A stretch of DNA of 27,604 nt. Origin: an uncultured Lachnospiraceae bacterium (GTDB lineage Bacteria; Bacillota; Clostridia; Lachnospirales; Lachnospiraceae). Positions 14,485 through 23,800 of this stretch are shown in pieces. Position 1 is the stretch's first letter; the number at the start of each line of letters is the position of its first letter. Under the pieces are notes generated by a model, which worked only from the letters and a program-made list of their open reading frames with translations, was not told where the DNA came from and made no database searches. The stretch lies in assembly GCA_910585395.1 (NCBI GenBank), contig CAJUCK010000001.1, forward strand, positions 64,225-91,828, in the 5' to 3' direction. The position numbers and the translations under genes are program-made.

Positions 14485-16629
14485 ATGGAAAACAGTCAGA
14501 AAGTATCTCTCGAATCTCATATGAGCAGTCTGCAGAGCCTTTCCAGCAGTCAGAAAGTGAAAAAGGATTTTGAGGAATTAATTGATAAATTTACGTCTCT
14601 GATGAAATATGAGCGGCGTGGAATGATGGAAGTGAGCAGACAGCATTATGTGGTGATTGCCATAGATGATATAGATTTAAACATCGATCATGGCTTTTCC
14701 ATGGTGGAGAAAATTCACAGATATTGTATGGTGGAGAATGTGATCGTGCTCTTGTCTATTGACATTGAGCAGATGCTGTCCATTGTCTCCAGGAGCTTTT
14801 ATGAGGTTCTGCCCAAAGTGGACAAGCTTTTATGTGAAGGGAAAAAGATGGTCCATGAGCTGGCGACAGATTATCTTGGCAAAGTGATGCCTGTAAATTA
14901 TCGGATCTATGTGCCGAATCTCAGCAATTATTATTCAGCGGAGGGATTATTTCTGCCGCGGGAAAAATCTGGCATTAAGCAGTCTCTATTTTTGAAATTG
15001 TACCGGAGGATTGGAATTTACTTTGATTCTCAGGGAGTTAAGCAGCATTTTTATGAACCGAAGTCCATGCGCCAATTGACGTGTTTCTACCTTATGCTAG
15101 GGGCGATGGATCATGTTGGTCTGGGGAATGTGTATTTTGGAAGAGATATAGAAGAAGAAATGAAGGAAAGCCTTGTCCGGACATGGAATGAAAATTACAG
15201 GATACTCACAGAAGAGCTGTCAAACCGAATTGTGCTGGAAAAGATTCATGTAGACAGAGAAGTGGACGACTTCTGCAAAATGATTGAGAAACAGGATATC
15301 AGCCGGGCGAAAGATGAAGTGGTTAATTTTTATTATAACATCAGGCCAGTAAACAGTTTTTCGAATATGCAGATAGGAAAACGAAAGAAGAGAGAAATAT
15401 ATACGGAAAACTGCAGTTATGGCCAGCTGGTTGAAACAATCTATGAATTGGGGCGTATTGAGAACAGAAAATATAAACCGCTGGTTCATTACCTGCTGGG
15501 GTATTTTTCTTATGGATTTACCAGGCTGTATATTTATGAAAAATTGGGGAATAAAAACAGCGGCAATGGAGACTGGCTGGTAAAAGAAGGAACCTTCAAA
15601 TCTCTGATAGGCGGAAATATTGTGGACGATTGGTCGATGCAGCTCATGCCTAATATGATTAAAAACCGCAATACAGATGTGGATGAGCAGGGGATTGCAA
15701 GCGGAGATAAAAGCAATAAGGTTCTGGAATATTTTTCAAATTATCAAGGCATTACTTTGTCAAATTTAATTTGTGCTGAATTAGTAGACAAGGAGAAATA
15801 TAATACGGAAGCAGAAAGATGCCAGTATGCCGCCAAACTGATCAAAAATATGGAACTGATCTTTTTGTTTTTTACCAATATCAGGGAAGATGGGCAGAAT
15901 GGAATCGTCACAATAAATTCTGAGTCTTTTGAATGGAATTTTGTTACTACGCTCAATAAAGAATCGAAATCTTTGATTTCATCTAAGCCGCGGATAGATG
16001 GAACTTCTACGCTTACCTTTGTTGGAGATTACAGCGTGCTGAACTTTGTTGAAAATTCTTTGGACGCTGCCCGGATGTTAGAGAAATTTGAAACAGAATT
16101 AGCTGTCTGTCTGGCAGAATATTTTGATTTATCGAAGAAAACAGCACACGGAAAATTGAAAGTAAAAGAATGCTTTCAGGAAGAAATAGAGAAATATTCT
16201 TTGAAAACGGAGTTTATAAAATGGGAACAAAAATTTGGCAGATCTGCGCTTCCGCTTCCGCTGTTTTGGTTTGACTTTACCTATAATATTTTAAAAAGGG
16301 TGAGGCGTGACATGAATGAAAAATTTATTGTTTCATATAAATCGGAAGACATGTTTTCCTGCGTTCAGAAGTTGTATGAAAATATTGCGGTGCAATTATC
16401 TGAGCAGGAGAAATTTTATTCATTTAAAGATAATAAGAATAATGCAATAGATGAAAGTCCTTATGATTATAAGCTGGTGGAACGGTTTAAGGAATGTCCG
16501 GTAGTAGAGTATTTTCTGGGAAAAGAAACAGATGAAGTGACGACAGATGAAGGAAAGGATGAGATAGAAGAGAAGAAGAAGTTTATCCAGGGATTTTTAA
16601 AGACATTGAAGAATTTTTGGAACAAGTAG
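14485..16629 (+). CDS. rdrA: RdrA C-terminal fragment with Walker B
   Basis: The downstream frame is open from 14383; the first ATG is at 14485, giving 714 residues. That ATG has no ribosome site, and no ATG, GTG or TTG precedes it in frame, which argues that this is a continuation of the upstream frame. The bases 14383-14484 encode a helical stretch (R-E-L-L-K-K-L-E-E-I-Y) that fits as the missing link. Walker B reads H-Y-V-V-I-A-I-D-D-I-D-L. The remainder is a long helical region without other motifs I recognise, ending in a charged tail (E-I-E-E-K-K-K). The intact length of 2.1 kb with no further stops suggests that any lesion is recent. Confidence 0.75.
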   Translation: MENSQKVSLESHMSSLQSLSSSQKVKKDFEELIDKFTSLMKYERRGMMEVSRQHYVVIAIDDIDLNIDHGFSMVEKIHRYCMVENVIVLLSIDIEQMLSIVSRSFYEVLPKVDKLLCEGKKMVHELATDYLGKVMPVNYRIYVPNLSNYYSAEGLFLPREKSGIKQSLFLKLYRRIGIYFDSQGVKQHFYEPKSMRQLTCFYLMLGAMDHVGLGNVYFGRDIEEEMKESLVRTWNENYRILTEELSNRIVLEKIHVDREVDDFCKMIEKQDISRAKDEVVNFYYNIRPVNSFSNMQIGKRKKREIYTENCSYGQLVETIYELGRIENRKYKPLVHYLLGYFSYGFTRLYIYEKLGNKNSGNGDWLVKEGTFKSLIGGNIVDDWSMQLMPNMIKNRNTDVDEQGIASGDKSNKVLEYFSNYQGITLSNLICAELVDKEKYNTEAERCQYAAKLIKNMELIFLFFTNIREDGQNGIVTINSESFEWNFVTTLNKESKSLISSKPRIDGTSTLTFVGDYSVLNFVENSLDAARMLEKFETELAVCLAEYFDLSKKTAHGKLKVKECFQEEIEKYSLKTEFIKWEQKFGRSALPLPLFWFDFTYNILKRVRRDMNEKFIVSYKSEDMFSCVQKLYENIAVQLSEQEKFYSFKDNKNNAIDESPYDYKLVERFKECPVVEYFLGKETDEVTTDEGKDEIEEKKKFIQGFLKTLKNFWNK

Positions 16630-16636
16630 GGGACGT

Positions 16637-19600
16637 ATGATGGAGAATCTGGATACGATTATTGAATTGTTTTATAAAAGAATTTCGATTCAGCAGGTAA
16701 TCGAAGATAAAATAAAAAGTGTGGATTTTGACCAGAAAGAGTTTCTAAGGATGACAACGGCATATGTGTTTCACTATAGTGACATTGAATCTGGTAATCT
16801 TTTAAAATATTTTCTGGATGTTTTCCGGGAAGGTGCGAAAAGTAGGGGGCGGAGAATACCAGAAGGATTGAGTGTATTTGAGCCGTTGTTTTACTATGCC
16901 AGGGAATTTCTGCTGATACGGGACAATGAGGTACGCTGCCGCTATTCCAGGCTGCTGGCATGGAGGAAGATCACCACAGAATTGAGCCAGGATTTGCTGG
17001 TGACAGCATTTCTGGCTGGAGAATTGACGCATGATCAGATGAGAATGCGTGGATTTACCTGGAAATCTGTGATAGATCATGACAATGCGCAGGTGAATGC
17101 GGTTGTCCGCCGGGGAATTTCTGAAAATCATTTTCATTTGAATGGAGCGGCTCCGATTTTTCAGATTTCCTGGCTTAGCCTTATGAATAATGTAAATGTT
17201 TCCAAGCTGGGTGAACATCTGCGTGCCTATGACAAAGAACGAAGATACACAAATATAGCTTATGCCAGTACGTATACGGAGAATTCTTTTCAGGTAAGGT
17301 ATATGCAGGCTGCCTTGATCCGCCTGCTTCTATACTGCAAAATCTGTGAAAAACGCCTGAAAGTGGGAAGATATGATGTGGCGGTGCATAATGTTCAAAA
17401 GGATATTGCATTTCCAGTTTTTCAAACTGAGAGGTTTGGAGAAGAACCATGTCTTATAAAAGAGACAGCAGATAAAATTGCAGAAGAGCTGCTGGCGGGC
17501 AGCAGCAAGAATTCATTTGACGGGGATGGAGAACCAGCGGGACATGTTTTGGCATACCAGTGGAATTATGCTACGTTTCGGGAAATTATTCTGTGTGTGA
17601 TCGAGTGCTGTACAGTCGCACCCGACTGGGGAAAGATATGGAATTTAAATATAATATTGCAGGAAATTCTCAACAGCACAGTAGGAGACTGCGTGCTGGA
17701 TAAATCACAGGCGGCCAGGGTGATAGAGAATAATGTAAACAGGCCGTTGTCACAAATTTTTTTGAAAATCTTCTTTCTGGCAGATAAGGCGAATCTCGAA
17801 GATATGAGAAAGATATTTGTGGATGACAGCATATATGAGACTATTTGGGAGAGCAGGACCTTACAGAATGTAAAGGAGCTTTTGAAAGAACCAGAGAGGA
17901 TGATTTGTGAACAGTATTCTCTGCAGGCTTTGATAGATGTATACCGTATTGGAGATTTTGAACATATTCGCGGATATAAAAGCCCGGATTATATTTTGGA
18001 ACATTTGAAGTTCAAAGGCTCCGATAAAGAAATGGATAATTTTATTTTTTCTGGAGAGCGTTGGCTGATGTATGTTATGCTGCGTAAAGTATACTTAAAT
18101 GATATAGGATATCAGAAATATTTTAATTTATTTTATGCATATCTGCTGATAAAAGAAAGCATACGGTCAGAATTGATTCAGTCTAATCAAAATGTGGGTT
18201 TCGAGAATTTTAGTTTATATCAGAGGCGGAAGGGAGATTTGCTTTCAGATGTCATTTACAGAAAGGAATTCACCAGACATGCAGTTTCCAACAGCCTGGT
18301 TTCGCAAAATATCCGAAAAATAGAAATAAGAATTGCACCAGAAAATGATACCACAAAAATGTGCCGTCAGATTCAGGAACTGGACAGCCTGATACTTCCA
18401 AGTCCTGAATGGAAGAAAAATATATTCTATACGGTGCATTTTATCAAAAAATCTGATAATGAGAGAGAACATACAGGACTTATACACTGCCGCCATTATC
18501 AGAGGAGGAAGTTTATCGAGAGACAGGCATATGCGTTATCAGGACTGAGAGAAAAGTGGCCCAGAGTGGGGGAACGGATTCTTGGGATAGACGCGGCTTC
18601 CAGTGAGATTGGGTGCCGCCCAGAGGTGTTTGCTTCGGTGTTCCGCTATCTGAAAAATCACAGACACAGATATTACTCAGAAGACGGCATTGTAATACTC
18701 CCGCAATTAGGCGCCACGTACCATGTAGGAGAGGATTTTCTGGATCTGGCAGACGGGCTGAGGGCGATAGAGGAAGCAGTTATATTCTTGAACCTTGAAT
18801 CTGGGGACAGGATGGGACATGCGCTTGCCCTGGGAGTTAATGTCAGAGAATGGTATCAGAGTAAAGGAATGCGGATTGCTCTGCCAGTTCAGGATTATCT
18901 TGATAACCTGGTTTGGATATTTCAAAAGCTGGTTGAGTATGATATTCCGAATTTCGAGAATTTAAAGGGCTGGATTCAGGGAGAATATGAGATCATGTTT
19001 GGGCGTATTTACAGAAAAAATATGAATCAGGCAGAGATGAATGCTGTTTATCGGGCATTTTTGAAAAAGAAATATAAGAGAAATTATGAAAAAAGCATAA
19101 GGCAGATGGACTTTGGGATTTATAATTATTATTATGCGTGGCAGCTGCGGGGAGATGATCCCAAATCATATGAGAGGGGATATTTTTATGAGAATTATTC
19201 CATAGGGAGACAAGAAGAATTTCGTGTGAATTTCCATTACCTCAAAGATTTTCAAAAGAGAGAGATGCCAGAGGCGGCTTTGTTGTATTATATGTATCAT
19301 TTTAATGAAGGAGTGAGGAGAGAAGGGGAGAAGACAAAGGAAGTTATTGTTCCAGAAAATTATGTCGATGCAGTTGCATCAATTCAAAAAATTATGCAGA
19401 AAAAAATAGCAGAGAGAGGAATTGCCATTGAGACAAATCCCTCTTCCAATTATCTTATTGGGACATTTCGCCAGTATGAGAAGCACCCGATTATACAATT
19501 TTATAATAAAGGCCTTGTTCACGATGCCAAACAGCTGAAAGACAGTCCCCAGCTGCCTGTGTCCATCAATACGGACGATCAGGGTGTTTTCAGCACTTCT

Positions 19601-19774
19601 CTGGAAAATGAATATGCACTAATGGCGAGGGCTTTGGAATCTGTACAGGATGATGAAGGAAAGCCTGTATACAATCGGGATGACATCTGTGAATGGCTGG
19701 ACAGAATCCGGGTTATGGGAAATGAACAGAGCTTTGGCTGGAAATTAGAAGAGCAAAAAGTGGAAAGGACTTGA
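16637..19774 (+). CDS. rdrB: RdrB, RADAR adenosine-deaminase-fold protein
   Basis: This 1045-residue protein has the full set of adenosine deaminase motifs, widely spaced: H165-F-H167-L-N-G (metal site), H696-V-G-E699 (metal His and catalytic Glu), D-R-M-G-H728 (catalytic His), E-T-N-P-S-S-N, and S-I-N-T-D980-D981 followed by F-S-T-S-L-E-N-E-Y. Metabolic adenosine deaminases are ~350 residues; the ~530-residue insert between the first two motifs and the ATPase partner are typical of RdrB. In RADAR, RdrB forms large shells and deaminates adenosine in RNA or nucleotides on infection, causing growth arrest. It is slightly longer than the 800-950 residues I recall. All catalytic residues are kept, so it should be active. 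AGGGGA (16628-16633) is nearer the right distance for the second ATG (16640). Confidence 0.9.
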   Translation: MMENLDTIIELFYKRISIQQVIEDKIKSVDFDQKEFLRMTTAYVFHYSDIESGNLLKYFLDVFREGAKSRGRRIPEGLSVFEPLFYYAREFLLIRDNEVRCRYSRLLAWRKITTELSQDLLVTAFLAGELTHDQMRMRGFTWKSVIDHDNAQVNAVVRRGISENHFHLNGAAPIFQISWLSLMNNVNVSKLGEHLRAYDKERRYTNIAYASTYTENSFQVRYMQAALIRLLLYCKICEKRLKVGRYDVAVHNVQKDIAFPVFQTERFGEEPCLIKETADKIAEELLAGSSKNSFDGDGEPAGHVLAYQWNYATFREIILCVIECCTVAPDWGKIWNLNIILQEILNSTVGDCVLDKSQAARVIENNVNRPLSQIFLKIFFLADKANLEDMRKIFVDDSIYETIWESRTLQNVKELLKEPERMICEQYSLQALIDVYRIGDFEHIRGYKSPDYILEHLKFKGSDKEMDNFIFSGERWLMYVMLRKVYLNDIGYQKYFNLFYAYLLIKESIRSELIQSNQNVGFENFSLYQRRKGDLLSDVIYRKEFTRHAVSNSLVSQNIRKIEIRIAPENDTTKMCRQIQELDSLILPSPEWKKNIFYTVHFIKKSDNEREHTGLIHCRHYQRRKFIERQAYALSGLREKWPRVGERILGIDAASSEIGCRPEVFASVFRYLKNHRHRYYSEDGIVILPQLGATYHVGEDFLDLADGLRAIEEAVIFLNLESGDRMGHALALGVNVREWYQSKGMRIALPVQDYLDNLVWIFQKLVEYDIPNFENLKGWIQGEYEIMFGRIYRKNMNQAEMNAVYRAFLKKKYKRNYEKSIRQMDFGIYNYYYAWQLRGDDPKSYERGYFYENYSIGRQEEFRVNFHYLKDFQKREMPEAALLYYMYHFNEGVRREGEKTKEVIVPENYVDAVASIQKIMQKKIAERGIAIETNPSSNYLIGTFRQYEKHPIIQFYNKGLVHDAKQLKDSPQLPVSINTDDQGVFSTSLENEYALMARALESVQDDEGKPVYNRDDICEWLDRIRVMGNEQSFGWKLEEQKVERT

Positions 19775-19818
19775 GACAGCAGACAAAAGAAATAGTCTCG
19801 GATGGGAGAGAAGGGCAA

Positions 19819-20433
19819 ATGAGGAACGGGCGGGCAGCAATTGCTGGTGAGAAAAAAAAGAAACAGAAGTTGACAAAGCAAAAACAAAAATTGTTTCACG
19901 AATGGATGAATAAGTGGCTGGATGAAGCAGAGGAGGAAGACTTAAATGTGTTTTTTGATTTGTTTAAGTCTGTGTACCGATATACCCTCTGTGTAAGCGA
20001 ACGAAATAAAAAAGAAAATTTCAAGTGGAAACTTATTTTTCTTGTGATTTTGTCTGTATTATGGGGATGCTATGCTGTTTTTATAATTACCATATACTTT
20101 CAAAATGGCTTGAAACTGTCGGTTCTGGCAGAGCAGGGGCTGGTGATGCTTCTGACGGTTTTCTTATGCAGTATTATATCCAAATGGATAGATATCAAGA
20201 AATATCAGGAAACATGGGTGAGGCATTCCTGGCAGCTGCAAAAAATGGAAACAGAAATGATGCGTTTCATCAGTGGGATAGAACCATATCACAGACAGGA
20301 CAGACAGCTGAAATTTTTGGAAAAAATATTGCAGATTTGGAGTGAAAATGAAGAAAAATTTGTACATAATATGGAAGAGAAGGAGAAAGAATTGATGGAC
20401 GTATTTCATAGTATAAAGGACTGGAATAAGTAG
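19819..20433 (+). CDS. Two-TM SLATT-like membrane protein, RADAR accessory
   Basis: The protein is about 204 residues from ATG 19819, which has GGGAGAG at 19804-19810. The frame also reaches back to a TTG at 19771 overlapping the rdrB stop (TTGA), but its AGGA is only one base away, so I prefer the ATG. It has a very basic N-terminus (K-K-K-K-Q-K), a helical segment, two membrane segments (~72-94 and ~106-122), and a cytoplasmic helix with W-V-R-H-S-W-Q-L-x-x-M-E-T-E-M and G-I-E-P-Y. The 2TM layout and W-R...E...P-Y pattern resemble SLATT domains, described as optional RADAR partners (RdrD) and thought to form membrane-acting effectors. The family call is by pattern only. It is the last gene of the unit, ending before a strong terminator. 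Confidence 0.65.
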   Translation: MRNGRAAIAGEKKKKQKLTKQKQKLFHEWMNKWLDEAEEEDLNVFFDLFKSVYRYTLCVSERNKKENFKWKLIFLVILSVLWGCYAVFIITIYFQNGLKLSVLAEQGLVMLLTVFLCSIISKWIDIKKYQETWVRHSWQLQKMETEMMRFISGIEPYHRQDRQLKFLEKILQIWSENEEKFVHNMEEKEKELMDVFHSIKDWNK

Positions 20434-20532
20434 ACGGAGATCTCTTAGACTGGAATAATACGTTATTCTTAAAGAACTCTCAGAGAACAGAAGTAAAAAC
20501 AGCTGCATATAAAGTAACTTTAAAGATTAAAG

Positions 20533-20571
20533 TGCAAAGTCTATGGCCAATTCACAGACTTTGCATTTTTT
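20533..20571 (+). terminator. Rho-independent terminator of the RADAR unit
   Basis: TGCAAAGTCT (20533-20542) pairs perfectly with AGACTTTGCA (20556-20565), followed by six T's. It lies 100 bases after the 2TM gene and closes the defence locus. Confidence 0.9.
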
Positions 20572-20612
20572 AGATGTAAAACGGTCGTCTCTAAGAAGGA
20601 TGGAACTTTAAG

Positions 20613-20752
20613 GAAATGCCGAAACTCTGGCAAGAAATAATTGTATTGTATATTAGATTGTGCTATACTTTAACCAGAAAAAGTAATACATAAGTAGAAA
20701 TTTTTGGGAAAAACATATTTTACTATTATTTTTTTGTGGAGAAATGCCGAAA
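20613..20752 (+). repeat. Direct repeat GAAATGCCGAAA flanking a promoter
   Basis: Identical 12-base words lie at 20613-20624 and 20741-20752, 128 bp apart, one upstream of the -35 and the other in the leader of the giant surface gene. The placement would suit a regulator that binds both sites, but no protein is known to me for this word. Confidence 0.45.
20641..20669 (+). promoter_or_regulatory. Extended -10 promoter of the giant surface protein
   Basis: TTGTAT (20641-20646) and TATACT (20664-20669) are 17 bases apart. TG at 20661-20662 makes the site an extended -10 (TGCTATACT). Transcription would start near 20676, giving a leader of about 145 bases. Confidence 0.6.
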
Positions 20753-20820
20753 AAAATTAATAATATATTTATCACTGGATGGATAAAGGATGAAGAAGAT
20801 GAAATAGGGAGGAGAAGACT

Positions 20821-23800
20821 ATGCACAAGTTTTTGGTCAAAAAAATTATGGCGTTTACGTTAAGCATTTGCATGATTGCCGGAATGATTGATCTTTCCGG
20901 CTTTACTGTACATGCGGCAGTAACGCTCAGCGGCGGTACTATTACACTCGCCAGCACATCAGAAGTATTTACTGGCAATGAGATTAAACCTGGAGTTACC
21001 AGTGTTACAGATCTTACAGGAAACGTAGTAAATGCATCTGATTATGAAATAAGTTATCAGAACAATACTAATGTAGGGAGAGCAAGTGTGATTGTAACAA
21101 ATAAGCAGAACCCTGCAGATACGAATACAGAATATTTTCAGATTACACCCAGAGATATCGGTCAATGTGAGATCGGCAATATTGATGAACAGTTTCTTCC
21201 TCCGTCAGGCGGGGTGGTGACGCCCCAGATTACAGTGACAGACCCAGGAAGAGCAGATTTGATATTGACCAATGCAGACTATTCTTATACGTTTGATGGT
21301 AATGATAAAGGGGGAACTGCCACAGTAAACGTGTCAGGAAAGGGCAACTATGGCGGCACGATCTCTAAGTCATTTACGGTTACACAGCTGGTATCAGCTA
21401 ACCTTACCTTTGATCTGCCAGACGGCACCATTTATGGATATGTAGCCGGATCGGGCGTAGAACCTGAGGTTAGTGATGTGAAATATGATGGCAAGGCTTT
21501 GGCGGATGATCAGTATGTGATCAAATATGAGGGGAATCGTGTTGCAGCAGATAACACAGCTAAGGTAATTGTGGAAGGACGAGGCAGATATACAGGGCTG
21601 AAAAGTGAAAAGACTTTTACCATCCGCAAAGGTCTCGGTACGAATTACGGTACATCAACGATAAGCGTGGGAACGATTTCTCCACAGGCTTTTAAAGGGG
21701 ACGGCCAGCCAGTAACTCTTACAGAAGATCAGATTCCTGTCAACGATCCAGATTTAGGTCCATTGACTGGTGGAACAGATTTTGTGATTCTTGAAGATAG
21801 CTATCAGAATCACACACATGAGTCAAGTGACAGTGTATTGGCCAGTGTGTTAATTGAAGGAAAAGGAAAATACACCGGAAAGAAAGTAGTATCCTATAAA
21901 ATAGAAGCGGCACAGCTCAAAGCAGAAATGGTTGCTATAGATGATTCCATGTGCAAATATGATGGAACTACGAACTGGTATGAGAAAGTTAAAGTTACCG
22001 TAACAAGCGGGATTATTGAATATGTAAAGGGTACAGATTTCGACGTTGATGCTGTTGATAATGGTGTGTTAGCAGGAATGCATTATATTACAATAACGCC
22101 TAAGGGCAAACTAAAAGGAACGGCTGTCCGCAAGTTCTATACGGTGAAGCAGCGTGAACTTACAGACGCAAATATAAGTTTTGTTGCGGGAACACCAAAC
22201 TACATTTATGACAATACAGCCAAGAAACCGGCGGTGCAGATTATTTACAGGCAGGGGGACGGCAGTGATTATACTCTGAGAGCAGGAATTGATTACGAGT
22301 CTCAGCTGAATTACGGCAATAACATCAATGCTTCCACAGACAGCGCCCGCGCAGAGGTATGGGCGGTGGGAAAAGGGAACTTTACAGGAGAGTCCAACCA
22401 TCTTCCATTTGATATTCAGCCTGTGGAAATGACAAATTCAAATACACAGATTACAGGGATACCTACCAGCCCCGTTACTTATACAGGAAATCCCATTACA
22501 TTCAATAACTTAAATGTGCGAGTGAATGGCCGTGCTCTTACAATAAATACGGATTATACAGTTGCTTATGATAATAACATAGAGGTAGGAAGCAATGCAT
22601 CTATCACCATTGAGGGAAAAGGAAATTATCAAGGTACTTTTAGAGAAGGCTTTACTATAACGGAGTGCAGCCTGTCAGATACCAGAGTGATAACGGTTGA
22701 TGCGATTCCTGCTCAGCAATATGAAGGAGAAGATCGTCAGATTACGCCAGAAGTTATTGTGAAGCACAGTGGAAGAGTTTTGGTAAGAGATACAGATTTT
22801 ACCGTGGAATACGGTGAGAATATCAAAGTTGGTCAGGGAAGTGTTACCATTATCGGTATGGGGAATTATAAGGACAGAGTAACTAGAAACTTTTCCATTG
22901 TCCAGAGAAATATTGGCACAGGAGAACTGCTGGTAAATGATGATGCAGCCAACTATGATTACAATACTATGAAGCCGGATGAGACTTATTATGAGTATAA
23001 TGGAGCAGAGCAGAAACCTGAACTGAGGGTAACATATAATAATACAGAGGCAAGCATAAGTAATACATTGGTCAAAGGAACAGATTATGACATTACTTTT
23101 TCCAGAAATAAGGAAATTGGAACGGCACAGTTTGTAATACAGGCCAAAGGCAATTATACGGGAACTAAAACTTTCAATTTTACTATCAAAGGTAATTTAG
23201 CTGATTATGGTACTGGGGATAGTGCATATACACAGATAACTATTCCAGATCAGATTTATACCAGCAATCCTGTTATACCAGCAGATGCTGAAGTTAAGTT
23301 CAATGGGAAACTGCTGACATCCAGTGACTATACCATTGAATGCAGTAATAATACAGATGCTGGTACAGGAACAGCTATGGCAGATATTACAGGAACAGGA
23401 CTTTATTTTGGAAAAGCGCAGGGTGTGCCGTTTAGTATTCTTCCTTTGGATTTAAGCAATGATTCTCTGGAAGAAAACGGATATGTTATCAGCGGTGTTG
23501 ATTCAAATTATACGTATTCAGGTTTTCCGGTGAATCCTGTACCTTCTATCTCACATAACGGCAATCTTCTTTCAGAGGGCACCGCATATCGGGTGGAATA
23601 TAACGAAGAAGGTGTGGACAATGTTAACGTAAGCAAAGAAGAATCAAAAGGAAAACTGGTTATTTATGGAATACCTGATAACTATACGGGCAGTCATGAT
23701 GTGGAATTTACCATTGACCCTTATGATATTGGAAAGGGTGAGAGTGGAGAATACAATAATGGCAGCAGTATAGAGCTGGAAGGTCTGGTTAAGGATGTGA

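Larger units (their letters stand above)
13877..16629 (+). pseudogene. rdrA: rdrA, RADAR P-loop ATPase, interrupted by one frameshift
   Basis: Read as one gene with one base added at the G run 14389-14393, this locus gives a ~917-residue protein, about the length I recall for RdrA. RdrA is the AAA-like (KAP group) ATPase of RADAR that assembles into rings and works with RdrB. Walker A is G93-x-x-x-x-G-K99-T100; Walker B is V-V-I-A-I-D264-D265. They fall on opposite sides of the break, so neither piece alone is a complete ATPase. The frame change must lie between 14383 (after a TGA in the downstream frame) and 14398 (before the TAA of the upstream frame). It may be a sequencing error, a real lesion or -1 ribosomal slippage. 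AGGAG at 13864-13868 supports the start; rdrB follows 7 bases after the stop. Confidence 0.75.
20434..20820. other. Intergenic region after the RADAR genes
   Basis: There is no gene in these 387 bases. The region holds a small hairpin GAATAA-TACG-TTATTC (20453-20468), the RADAR terminator (20533-20571), two copies of GAAATGCCGAAA (20613-20624 and 20741-20752), the promoter of the giant surface protein (20641-20669) and a ~145-base leader ending in a strong ribosome site (AGGGAGGAG, 20806-20814). The 10-base word ACTGGAATAA at 20420-20429 recurs at 20449-20458. No riboswitch was recognised. Confidence 0.6.

Noticed and set aside
16637..19774. An ordinary adenosine or AMP deaminase of purine salvage.
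   Set aside because: Three times too long, with a huge insert and a P-loop ATPase partner directly upstream.
20676..20820. A cyclic-di-GMP riboswitch in the leader of the giant surface gene.
   Set aside because: The conserved core sequences and paired stems of that riboswitch class are not visible; the leader is simply A+T-rich.
12029..20820. A CRISPR array or Csx27 gene near RADAR.
   Set aside because: No regularly spaced repeats are present, and the small membrane protein has two, not four, membrane segments.
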